Assembly (NCBI GenBank): GCA_900467185.1 | Contig: UBPA01000002.1 | Coordinates: forward strand, 1 to 64,000 | DNA: 64,000 nucleotides | Source: Hyphomicrobiales bacterium | Lineage (GTDB): Bacteria > Pseudomonadota > Alphaproteobacteria > Rhizobiales > Rhizobiaceae | Direction: 5' to 3' | In this document: positions 8,328 to 16,337 of the stretch, piece by piece | Numbering within the stretch: the first letter of the stretch is position 1 | How the letters are laid out: the number at the start of each line of letters is the position of its first letter | Notes under the pieces: model-generated | What the model saw: the letters and a program-made list of their open reading frames with translations, nothing else | Databases searched by the model: none | What the model was told of the DNA's origin: nothing | Made by a program: the position numbers and the translations under genes

Positions 8328-9470
8328 ATGATGGGCAGCGTGTTCAAGCGATGGCGCAAGGCGGCGGGCGCCACGGAGGATGGGGTGAAACGGCTTTACG
8401 ATTCCGTGCCGGTCACGCTTCTGACCGGCTTTCTCGGATCGGGCAAGACGACGCTGCTGAACGATATTCTGGCCGATCCGCGCATGCAGGGCACGGCCGT
8501 GATCGTCAATGAATTCGGCACCGTCCCGATCGATCACGATCTGGTCCGCAAGGGCTCCGAAACCTATGTCCGAACGACCACTGGCTGCATCTGCTGCACG
8601 GCGACAAGCGACATCCGGAGCTCCCTGTCGGATCTTCACGATGCCCGCATGCGCGGCGATATACCGCCGGTCGCGCGGGTGGTGATCGAGACGACCGGAC
8701 TTGCCGATCCCGCGCCGATCATCAACAGCGTCATTCCCGGGGGATCGCCGGCGCTCGGGCTACGGGATCATGTCGTCGCCCGGCATTTCCACCTCGCCCG
8801 TGTCGTGACGACATTCGATGTGCTGAGCGGTCGCGCCACGCTCGACAGTTTCCTGGAAGGTTGGAAGCAACTGGCCTTCGCCGATCACGTGGTGCTCACC
8901 AAGACCGATCTCACCAAGACCGATCTCGCCGGGGCCGATCACGACTGGCCGGGCGAACTGAGCGCGCTCAATCCGGCCGCTGTCTATCACGACCGCCACC
9001 GACAGGGGGTCGCGCTCCGCGAACTCTTCGGCGACGGGGCCTATTCCGTCGGTGGCAAGACCGAGGACGTGCCCGGCTGGCTGGCGATGGAGCGGCTGGT
9101 GGCTCACGGCGATCATGCCCACGATCCCAATCGGCATGGGGATGACATAGAAGCGATCAGCCTGCGCCATGATGTGGCCCTTTCGCCGCAGGCCGTCGAG
9201 ACCTTCCTGCACATCGTGACGACCAATATCGGTTCCGGCCTGCTGCGGCTGAAGGGAATGTTTGCGCTTTCGGATGACCCGGACCGACCATTGGTCGCGC
9301 ACGCCGTGCAGCATCGTCTCTCCCCGCTCCAGCGCCTGGATCGCTGGCCGGACGACGATCGCGGCAGCCGCGTGGTGCTCATCGGCCGGAACATGCCCGT
9401 CAAGCCGATCCGCGATCTCTTCGAGGTGCTGGCGCCCCGCGTGCCAACACGCGAGCGCGGCGCGGCATGA
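8328..9470 (+). CDS. COG0523-family GTPase, putative zinc metallochaperone
   Basis: The 380-residue G3E GTPase has Walker A GFLGSGKTT (about residues 34-42), the metal-binding CxCC motif in TGCICCTATSD and the base-recognition motif TKTD. A His-rich segment (HGDHAHDPNRHGDD) precedes the C-terminal CobW_C domain (about residues 265-370). Relatives encoded in Zur regulons (ZNG1/YeiR-like) are zinc chaperones or zinc-scarcity proteins; the CobW relative serves cobalamin synthesis. The position behind znuA favours zinc. The start follows CAGGGAG; the next ATG, at 8331, is equally possible. The stop overlaps the next gene (ATGA). Confidence 0.88.
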   Translation: MMGSVFKRWRKAAGATEDGVKRLYDSVPVTLLTGFLGSGKTTLLNDILADPRMQGTAVIVNEFGTVPIDHDLVRKGSETYVRTTTGCICCTATSDIRSSLSDLHDARMRGDIPPVARVVIETTGLADPAPIINSVIPGGSPALGLRDHVVARHFHLARVVTTFDVLSGRATLDSFLEGWKQLAFADHVVLTKTDLTKTDLAGADHDWPGELSALNPAAVYHDRHRQGVALRELFGDGAYSVGGKTEDVPGWLAMERLVAHGDHAHDPNRHGDDIEAISLRHDVALSPQAVETFLHIVTTNIGSGLLRLKGMFALSDDPDRPLVAHAVQHRLSPLQRLDRWPDDDRGSRVVLIGRNMPVKPIRDLFEVLAPRVPTRERGAA

Positions 9471-9754
9471 GTGCGGCCTTCGTCAACCCGCTGGCCCGAA
9501 GCGGAGCCTCTGTCATCAACAGCGCACGCTCGATCAAATCCTGGGCGCGCCAGCTGCTGGCACTGCCGGACGAGGCGGTCGTCACCGTCAGCGAACTTGC
9601 CTGCCACGTGCCCGGCTGCCCGCCGAAGGAGACGGTCATCCTGGTGATGCAAGGCACGGACATGCTCCAGGTCTCCCTCCACATGGCGATGAAGGATGTG
9701 ACGGAACAGGATCTCGCCCATGCGTTTTCCGACGCCGCGAAGGCAAGGTCGTGA
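9467..9754 (+). CDS. Small conserved protein with CHVPGCPPKET motif
   Basis: This 95-residue protein has no signal peptide. Residues 41-60 hold VSELACHVPGCPPKETVILV, with two Cys and one His as possible metal ligands. It overlaps the COG0523 gene by 4 bases (ATGA), so the two are co-translated. I recall similar small proteins beside COG0523 GTPases but know no assigned function. A role as metal acceptor or client of the GTPase is inference from position. Confidence 0.7.
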   Translation: MSAAFVNPLARSGASVINSARSIKSWARQLLALPDEAVVTVSELACHVPGCPPKETVILVMQGTDMLQVSLHMAMKDVTEQDLAHAFSDAAKARS

Positions 9755-9785
9755 AACGGCGATGAGACGCTCGCAGACGATTTCA

Positions 9786-9803
9786 CACCCTCCCGGAAGG
9801 GTG
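9786..9803 (+). terminator. Short hairpin after the COG0523 operon
   Basis: CACCCT/AGGGTG form a 6-bp stem with a 6-base loop, 32 bases after the last stop. It is weak and has no T-run. Confidence 0.35.
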
Positions 9804-9837
9804 GTGCGACCGGCCTGCCTCGATACGGTCGCCAGCG

Positions 9838-9955
9838 TCAGCCCATGCGCTCGGATTTGTAGGAGCCCGGGCTGGGCGGAAAGACGATGGTCTTGTTGCC
9901 GTTCATGAACACGCGATGGTGAATGTGGGCGTGAACGGCACGGGCGAGAACCTGG
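9838..9955 (-). pseudogene. C-terminal fragment of formyltetrahydrofolate deformylase
   Basis: The last ~39 codons read LARAVHAHIHHRVFMNGNKT and then IVFPPSPGSYKSERMG before a stop at 9838-9840. This matches the C-terminus of rhizobial PurU, where RVFLNGNKTVVF is the conserved end. Everything upstream is missing and is replaced by a piece of an unrelated permease. It is a scar and not a working gene. Confidence 0.65.
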
Positions 9956-9956
9956 C

Positions 9957-10145
9957 TCTCCGGTCGAGTGCGATGACGGCTTCCCACTGCCCGTGGTGAA
10001 TGGAGGCGACCGCCCCGCGGTAAATCTCCGCCATGCTGGCGGTGGCGATCATTCCCAGCCCAAGAAGGGCGGCATGGAACGGTCTGATCGGCATCAGGCC
10101 CATGCCGAGGCCGAAGACGATCAGGAAGAGCCACTGATGTGGGCA
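9957..10145 (-). pseudogene. Fragment of a polar amino-acid ABC transporter permease
   Basis: About 60 codons read as the conserved core of a HisM/GlnP-type permease: MPIRPFHAALLGLGMIATAS, then MAEIYRGAVASIHHGQWEAV. AEIYRGAxxSIxxGQWEA is the cytoplasmic EAA loop of this family. No start, no upstream transmembrane helices and no continuation are present. It abuts the purU fragment on the same strand, so a deletion or recombination probably joined two unrelated genes. Confidence 0.62.
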
Positions 10146-10332
10146 GCGTTCATGCGGGCTTCCGGGCGGGCACCGGCGCCGCACACGAAATTTTCCGCCT
10201 GGACACGAGACGGTCTTGTCCCGCTCCCGCGCTGTCCCAAGTCTCGTTCCACCGCGGCGGTCTGCGAACCGTTTGCAGCTTGTTGACAAGCGTCGGGCGT
10301 GGCGTGGCCGGAAGGTGGTTGGGGGATTGAGA

Positions 10333-11019
10333 ATGCGGGACCTCTCCTGGCGGTGGCTGCGCAGCACCTATCTGACGACACCGGTGCTGCTGCGGTCGAT
10401 CCCGGTCGGCATCGTCATTGCCGCGGGTGTGGTCGCAACGAGCTGGACGCATACGCTGCTGAGCGATCACCAGGATCTGGTCGTTCACACCTATGAGGCG
10501 ATCGACACGACCAAGGATGTGCTGATCGGCCTCGACGATGCGGAGACGGGCCAGCGGGGGTATCTGCTCAGCGGCGATCGGCGTTATCTTGAGCCCTACG
10601 ATAAGGCCTTGACGCGCCTTTCCGATCTGCGGGGCACGCTAAAGGCGCATGTGTCCGACAATGGCGAGCAGATCGCGCGGGTGGCGACGCTGGACGCGAT
10701 GATCGATGACAAGCTCGGCGAGCTCCGGCAGGCGATCGCGGTCCATGACACCGACGGCTTCGACGCGGCGCGTCGCCTGGAGATCGCGATGATGGAGCGC
10801 GCCACGATGGACGGGATCCGACGGGTGATCGGGTCGATCACGGAAAGCGAGAAGGCGCTCTTGTCCGCACGGCAATCGGAGGTCGATCGGGACGAGACGC
10901 GGATCCGCATCGTGGCGATCCTCGTCGGTCTCGCGTCGTTCCTGACGCGGGCCGCGATCGAGCTTTACCTTGCTCGGACCGGCATGGGCGGGGCCGGACC
11001 CCGGCGACGCAACAGCTGA
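10333..11019 (+). CDS. CHASE3-domain membrane protein without output domain
   Basis: The 228-residue protein has a transmembrane helix at about residues 21-43 (SIPVGIVIAAGVVATSW), a CHASE3 periplasmic sensor domain at about 45-185 (DAETGQRGYLLSGDRRYLEP is the family core) and a second helix near 197-213. The text stops after LARTGMGGAGPRRRNS, with no HAMP, kinase, cyclase or methyl-accepting domain. It is either a stand-alone sensor or the stump of a longer signalling protein. I chose the ATG at 10333 after GGGGGATTGAG. Confidence 0.75.
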   Translation: MRDLSWRWLRSTYLTTPVLLRSIPVGIVIAAGVVATSWTHTLLSDHQDLVVHTYEAIDTTKDVLIGLDDAETGQRGYLLSGDRRYLEPYDKALTRLSDLRGTLKAHVSDNGEQIARVATLDAMIDDKLGELRQAIAVHDTDGFDAARRLEIAMMERATMDGIRRVIGSITESEKALLSARQSEVDRDETRIRIVAILVGLASFLTRAAIELYLARTGMGGAGPRRRNS

Positions 11020-11047
11020 GCGCCCCGGTCGGCCGACAGGGGCGCTC
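11018..11047. terminator. Terminator-like hairpin between convergent genes (1)
   Basis: GAGCGCCCC/GGGGCGCTC form a perfect 9-bp stem with a 12-base loop, beginning inside the stop codon of the CHASE3 gene. It can serve both convergent genes. Confidence 0.7.
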
Positions 11048-11058
11048 GTCGAGGCAAC

Positions 11059-11080
11059 GATATCTGGCCGGTCAGATATC
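11059..11080. terminator. Terminator-like hairpin between convergent genes (2)
   Basis: GATATCTG/CAGATATC form a perfect 8-bp stem with a 6-base loop, 8 bases before the end of the MFS gene on the other strand. Confidence 0.6.
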
Positions 11081-11087
11081 TGGGCGA

Positions 11088-12485
11088 TCAGTCGCCGGCG
11101 CAGGCCGCTGCCACCTTCTTCATCGAGACCAGCCAGATGACCAGACCGCAGACGGCGAAGCCGGCGAGGGTGAGGTAGGCGGCCGAAAAGCCATAATGCG
11201 AGACAATGACGCCGGCGATTGCGGGGCTGAGCGACGCGCCGACACCCTGCACCGTCATCACGGCACCAAGGCCGGCATTGATGTGGCCGGTCCCTTTCAG
11301 CATCCGCGCGACGAGACCGGGTACGGCCACGCCGAGGAGACCGGCGCCGACGCCATCGAGCATCTGGACCGGAATGAGCGCATAGGGGCTTGGCCACAGG
11401 CCGGCGATCAGCCCGCGGACGGGCAGGGCGACGAGAGCTGCGACGAGCAACAGGAAGTAGCCGCGCCGTTCGGCGAAGCCGGCCGCGAGAAGCGCGATCG
11501 GGATCATCGTCAGCTGGGCGATGATGACGGTGGCGGCCGTGTAGGAAACCGGATCCGACAACAGGTTCTGCAGCGACGAGGGCTGGTTGACCGGCCGGGC
11601 CGCCGGTTGACCCGGCTTGCTCTGTCCGGGCGGCAGCGCGGTCGTCGTGCCGTCGTCTTGTGTCGTGGTTGCGGCCGCCGTGCCGTCGTCGGTCGGCGCG
11701 TCCGCGCTTTCGGCCTGTGTCGCGACCTGCTGGCCGAGCAGCGGCAGCATGGCGCCGTTGCCGAAGTGGAACAGCATGAGCGTGGCTGCAAGGATCAGGA
11801 GCGGCGTGGACTTCCACAACACGCTGAAGCCCGAGGGCGCCTCGGCGTCCTTGCCTTCCTTCTTCTCGATGCCGCGGGCGGCATCGTGGTCGATATCCTC
11901 AGGCTTGATCATCATGACGGCGATGATCGAGCCGACGGCCATGGCCGTCATGAGGATGAACACGGCGGTCAGGCCGAATTCATAGCCGAAGAAGCCGGCG
12001 CCGGCCGCCGCAAAGACATTGCCGCCGTGGTTCCAGGCCTCGTTTCGCCCGAGCTGCGGGGCAAGCCCCTTCTGCCCGACGAGGCCGAGCGTCAGGCCGG
12101 CGACGGCCGGGCCGATCGCCGCACCGGCGATGCCGGTCGCGATCTGGGAAGCGGCCACGAAGGTCACGGTGGGGACGAACAGGATGGCCAGCGAGGCCAC
12201 GATGACCAGCGCCGCACAGAAGCCGACCATGAAGCGCTTCGCCTTGGAGGCGTCCGCCAGAGCGCCGAGCGGGGTGGTCGCCAGCATGCCGGCAATCCCG
12301 CCGATCGTCATGACGACGCCGATGGTCGCCGTGCTCCAGCCCTGCCCGATGAGGAAGATGCCAAGGAAAGGACCGAGCCCGTCCCGCACGTCGGCAAGAA
12401 AGAAATTGACGGCGCTGAGGGCTTTGACCGACCGCGACCGGGGTTCTACAGGCGCCGCATGTGCGCTTGCCGCCATTGTACTCAT
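11088..12485 (-). CDS. MFS transporter with long low-complexity loop
   Basis: This major-facilitator protein of 465 residues has about 12 hydrophobic segments (for example LGPFLGIFLIGQGWSTATIG and IVASLAILFVPTVTF). Between the two halves, at about 11575-11730, lies an unusual Thr/Ala/Asp/Gln-rich insert (ADAPTDDGTAAATTTQDDGT, then a Pro-rich PGQSKPGQPAARP part). This insert is longer than the normal central loop. The ATG at 12485 is chosen; a TTG lies just upstream. The substrate is not deducible. Tandem hairpins follow the stop. Confidence 0.82.
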   Translation of the reverse strand: MSTMAASAHAAPVEPRSRSVKALSAVNFFLADVRDGLGPFLGIFLIGQGWSTATIGVVMTIGGIAGMLATTPLGALADASKAKRFMVGFCAALVIVASLAILFVPTVTFVAASQIATGIAGAAIGPAVAGLTLGLVGQKGLAPQLGRNEAWNHGGNVFAAAGAGFFGYEFGLTAVFILMTAMAVGSIIAVMMIKPEDIDHDAARGIEKKEGKDAEAPSGFSVLWKSTPLLILAATLMLFHFGNGAMLPLLGQQVATQAESADAPTDDGTAAATTTQDDGTTTALPPGQSKPGQPAARPVNQPSSLQNLLSDPVSYTAATVIIAQLTMIPIALLAAGFAERRGYFLLLVAALVALPVRGLIAGLWPSPYALIPVQMLDGVGAGLLGVAVPGLVARMLKGTGHINAGLGAVMTVQGVGASLSPAIAGVIVSHYGFSAAYLTLAGFAVCGLVIWLVSMKKVAAACAGD

Positions 12486-12734
12486 CAAGGAGGTCCTGTT
12501 CTGGGTGTGAAATCGGATCGGAAATTCGCTGCAGAACGCGCAAGGCGATCAAAGGTTTCTCATCAAGGACAGGTTTAATTAACCGCCCGCTTTCATTAGA
12601 GCCTTCATGACAGTCCGATGTCGGATTTGCGCCGGGAACGACCGTGTTCGCGGCCAGTCCTTGTCGCTTTCAGATCAGGCGTTCCGCGGCGTACGCTCTA
12701 CAATCCACCCGATATCGGAGATACGAGGCAGGCA

Positions 12735-15296
12735 ATGGCAGAGTTTCCAAGCAGAGCAAAGGTCGTCATCATCGGGCTCGGCGGCATCGTCGGCGCGTCC
12801 ATCGCGCATCACCTGATCGAGCGCGGCTGGGACGACATCGTCGGCATCGACAAGTCCGGCATCCCGACCGATATCGGCTCGACCGCGCATGCCTCGGACT
12901 TCTGCTACACGACCAGCCATGATTATCTGTCGGTCTGGACGACACAATATTCGATCGATTTTTACGAGAAGATGGGCCACTACGCCCGCATCGGCGGTCT
13001 GGAAGTGGCGCGAACGGGCGACGACAGCTGGATGGAGGAGATCAAGCGCAAGCTCACCTCCGCCAAGGCCTTCGGCACGCGCGCGCATTATGTGAGCCCC
13101 GCCGAGATCAAGCAGATGTTTCCGCTGATCGAGGAGGATCAGGTTCAGGGCGGCCTGTTCGACCCGGATGCCGGCCTCGTCATTCCGCGCTCGCAGACCG
13201 TCGCCGGCGAGCTGGTGGATGCCGCGGAGACATCCGGCAAGCTGAAGATCTTCGGCAATACGCCCGCGACCTCGCTGATCGTCGAAAAGGGCCGCATCAA
13301 GGGCGTCGTCACGCATCGCGGTACGATTCTGGCGGATCATGTCATCGTCTGCGCCGGCATATGGGGCCGGCTGATCGCCGAAATGGTCGGCGAGGACCTG
13401 CCCGTCATGCCGGTCGATCATCCGCTGACTTTCTTCGGCCCCTATAACGAATTCGCCGGCACCGGCAAGGAGATCGGCTATCCCCTGCTGCGAGACCAGG
13501 GCAACTCCGCCTATATGCGCGACACCGGCGATCCAAACACGACGGAAGGCGGGCAGATCGAGTGGGGCTATTACGAGGCCGAAAACCCGCGCCTCTGCCA
13601 CCCGCGCGAGATCCTCGAAAAGCACCAGGCGCGCCTGTCGCCCTCGCAGCGCGACCTCGACATGGAGCAGATCCTGGAGCCGCTGGAACGGGCGATGGAA
13701 CTGACCCCGATCCTCGGCGAACTCGGCTATAACGAAGGCCATTCGTTCAACGGTCTCTTGCAGGTCTCGGCCGCCGGCGGTCCCTCCTGTGGCGAGAGCC
13801 AGAAGGTGCGCGGCCTCTGGTACTGCGTTGCCATCTGGGTCAAGGACGGCCCGGGCTACGGCAAGCTGATTGCCGACTGGATGACGGACGGACGCACCGA
13901 GATCGACCATAACTCCATCGATTATTCGCGTTTTTACCCGCACCAACTGACGGAAGCGTTCATCGAAGGTCGCAGCTACGAAGCGGCGCAGAAGATCTAC
14001 TTCCCGGCGATCCATCCGCGCGAACCCTATGCCTCGGGCCGCGGCGCCAAGCGCTCGCCTTTCCACGAGCGCGAAAAGGAACTCGGCGGGTACTTCATGG
14101 AACTCGGCGGCTGGGAACGCGCGCACGGCTACAAGGCCAACGAGCACCTGCTGGAGACCTATGGCGACCGCGTGCCGGTGCGCGAGAACGAATGGGACAA
14201 TCGCCATTTCTGGCGCGTCTCGAATGCCGAGCATCTGGCGATGAGCGAGGATTGCGGCATCGTCAATCTTTCGCACTTTCACATGGTGGATATCGAGGGG
14301 CCCGACCATGTCGATCTGCTCGAATGGCTCTGTGCCGCCAAGATCGGCGGCGATGGCAATATCGGTAAGGGCATCTACACGCATTTCCTCGATGACGAAG
14401 GCATGGTGCGGGCTGACTTTACCGTCATTCGTCTCGCCGACCGCTGCCGCCTGATCAATGGTGCCGATGCGGGCCCGCGCGACTTCCACTATATGAAGCG
14501 CGTGGCGGAAGATCGCGGGCTCGACGTCGTTATCACGGACGTCTCGGAAAAATTCACCACCATCGGCATCTGGGGGCCGAACGCGCGCGCGACGCTGAAG
14601 AAGGTCGTGGCGGACCCGTCAGCCCTCGACCTGGAAAACTTCGCCTTCGCGGCCATCAAGCCGATCGAGATCGCAGGCGTGACCGTCACGGCCTTCCGCA
14701 TTTCCTATGTCGGCGAGCAAGGTTGGGAACTGCATATGAAATACGAGGACGGCCTTGCCGTCTGGGATGCGCTGCGTGCGACAGGTGTCATGGCGTTCGG
14801 CGTCGAGACCTATGCCAACTCGCGCCGGATGGAAAAGAGCCTGCGCCTGCAGAACGGCGACCTCTTGACCCAATACAATCTGATCGAGGCGGATCTTGCC
14901 CGCCCCAAGGTCAAGGAAGCCGATTTCCGGGGCAAGGCCAAGCATCTCGAATACAAGGCGCGCGCCCACCAGCCGGCCATGCTCTGCACGCTCGTGATGA
15001 CCGAGAACACGGACGCCAGCGGCGTGAAGCGTTATCCCGTGGGATCGCTGCCGGTCATCGATCCGGACACGGGCACGGTCCTGATCGACGACCTCGGTCG
15101 CAGGTCCTACACGACGTCGATCGCCTATGGCCCGACCATCGGCAAGAATATCGCGCTCGCCTATATCCCGCAGTCGCATTGCGAGGTCGGACGAAAGCTG
15201 GTGGTCGAGTATTTCAACGAGAGCTTCCCGGTCGAGATCGCAGCTGTTGGCTACAAGCCGCTCTACGATCCGGAGAACCTGAAGCCCAGAAGCTGA
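12735..15296 (+). CDS. Dimethylglycine/sarcosine dehydrogenase-like flavoprotein with GcvT domain
   Basis: The 853-residue two-domain enzyme has an N-terminal FAD-binding DAO fold (about 1-430) with dinucleotide motif GLGGIVGASIAHHL and STAHASD, whose His is at the position used for covalent flavin in dimethylglycine dehydrogenases. The C-terminal aminomethyltransferase (GcvT) domain spans about 440-850 (VNLSHFHMVDIEGPDHVDLL, FRISYVGEQGWELHM). The family N-demethylates secondary and tertiary amines and passes the methyl carbon to tetrahydrofolate. The exact substrate is unknown. It has no operon partner; a purU remnant lies ~2.8 kb upstream. The ATG at 12735 follows GAGGCAGGC. Confidence 0.85.
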   Translation: MAEFPSRAKVVIIGLGGIVGASIAHHLIERGWDDIVGIDKSGIPTDIGSTAHASDFCYTTSHDYLSVWTTQYSIDFYEKMGHYARIGGLEVARTGDDSWMEEIKRKLTSAKAFGTRAHYVSPAEIKQMFPLIEEDQVQGGLFDPDAGLVIPRSQTVAGELVDAAETSGKLKIFGNTPATSLIVEKGRIKGVVTHRGTILADHVIVCAGIWGRLIAEMVGEDLPVMPVDHPLTFFGPYNEFAGTGKEIGYPLLRDQGNSAYMRDTGDPNTTEGGQIEWGYYEAENPRLCHPREILEKHQARLSPSQRDLDMEQILEPLERAMELTPILGELGYNEGHSFNGLLQVSAAGGPSCGESQKVRGLWYCVAIWVKDGPGYGKLIADWMTDGRTEIDHNSIDYSRFYPHQLTEAFIEGRSYEAAQKIYFPAIHPREPYASGRGAKRSPFHEREKELGGYFMELGGWERAHGYKANEHLLETYGDRVPVRENEWDNRHFWRVSNAEHLAMSEDCGIVNLSHFHMVDIEGPDHVDLLEWLCAAKIGGDGNIGKGIYTHFLDDEGMVRADFTVIRLADRCRLINGADAGPRDFHYMKRVAEDRGLDVVITDVSEKFTTIGIWGPNARATLKKVVADPSALDLENFAFAAIKPIEIAGVTVTAFRISYVGEQGWELHMKYEDGLAVWDALRATGVMAFGVETYANSRRMEKSLRLQNGDLLTQYNLIEADLARPKVKEADFRGKAKHLEYKARAHQPAMLCTLVMTENTDASGVKRYPVGSLPVIDPDTGTVLIDDLGRRSYTTSIAYGPTIGKNIALAYIPQSHCEVGRKLVVEYFNESFPVEIAAVGYKPLYDPENLKPRS

Positions 15297-15318
15297 GGTC
15301 GGCCCGGCCTGATAACCG

Positions 15319-16335
15319 TCAGGCCGCGCGACCTTTCTGCAGGATCACGATCACCACGAAGGCGGCGCCGATCGAGCTCGTGACGATGCCGACCGGAAGT
15401 TCCTGCGGCGGCAGGAGCGTGCGGGCGATGAGGTCGCTGCCGAGAAGCAGGGCTGCACCGAGAAGCGCACAGAGGATCGTCAGCCGCTTGTGCAGCGGGC
15501 CAACCAGCGTGCGGGCGACATGGGGGATCATGAGCCCGATGAAGCCGATGACGCCGGTGATCGAGACGAGGAGGGCGGTGGCGAAGCTGGCCGCCAGAAA
15601 GGTTTCCCGCCGCAGCCGCCGCACGGAAATGCCGAGGCTTTCGGCCGTCTGCTCCCCGCCCAGCAGGGCGTCGAGGTGCCGATGGCGGGCCATCGCATAG
15701 ACGATGGCGACGGCGGCACCCGTGATGCCGATGCCGATGTTCTGCCAGCTCGCAAGCCCGAGGCCGCCCATGGTCCAGAACAGAACGGAATGGGCCGCGC
15801 GCTGGTCGCCGGAAAAGACCAGGTAATTGGTCAGCGCCGTGAACAGGAAGGAGACGGCGAGGCCGGCGAGGATCAGCCGCTCCGGGCCGAAACCCTGCGC
15901 ACGGCGGATGAGCATCAGCACGATGCCGGTCGCACACATTCCCCCGACGAAGGCTGCAATCGGCAGCGTGAGGACGCCGAGCCGATCTCCAAGACGGGTG
16001 ATGACGATGACCGCACCGGCCGCCGCACCCGCCGACAGGCCGAACAGGAAGGGATCGGCCAGATCGTTGCGCGTCACCGTCTGCAGCAGCAGCCCGATGA
16101 CGCCGAGGCCCGCCCCGACCGCGATCGCGAGGATGGCGCGGGGCAGCCGGAGATCGACGATGATCCGGTCGACCACGCCGGCCGGGTCCGTCTGGCCGAT
16201 GCCTGCGGCCCGGGCGAGGGCCGCGAGGACCTGCGGCATCGGAATGATGGTGGAGCCATAGGCGATGGAGATGCAGGCAAGTGCGGCCACCGTCAGGCAG
16301 GCCGCAACGACGCCCAGGGGGAATGACGCTCGCAC
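15319..16335 (-). CDS. FecCD-family ABC permease
   Basis: The 338-residue inner-membrane permease of the BtuC/FecCD/HmuU type has about ten hydrophobic segments. Family motifs include LRLPRAILAIAVGAGLGVIG and the cytoplasmic GVIGFIGLMIPHVARTLVG. It normally imports chelated iron, heme or cobalamin. The predicted Zur operator upstream of its operon suggests a zinc complex instead. The GTG start is two bases after the stop of the binding-protein gene, so the genes are coupled. It is the last gene of the operon. Confidence 0.9.
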   Translation of the reverse strand: MRASFPLGVVAACLTVAALACISIAYGSTIIPMPQVLAALARAAGIGQTDPAGVVDRIIVDLRLPRAILAIAVGAGLGVIGLLLQTVTRNDLADPFLFGLSAGAAAGAVIVITRLGDRLGVLTLPIAAFVGGMCATGIVLMLIRRAQGFGPERLILAGLAVSFLFTALTNYLVFSGDQRAAHSVLFWTMGGLGLASWQNIGIGITGAAVAIVYAMARHRHLDALLGGEQTAESLGISVRRLRRETFLAASFATALLVSITGVIGFIGLMIPHVARTLVGPLHKRLTILCALLGAALLLGSDLIARTLLPPQELPVGIVTSSIGAAFVVIVILQKGRAA

Positions 16336-16337
16336 CG

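Noticed and set aside
12675-14489. A ~600-codon minus-strand frame opposite the dimethylglycine-dehydrogenase-like gene
   Set aside because: It has low-complexity, Arg/Asp/Ala-rich text without homologous motifs; the plus strand encodes the flavoprotein.
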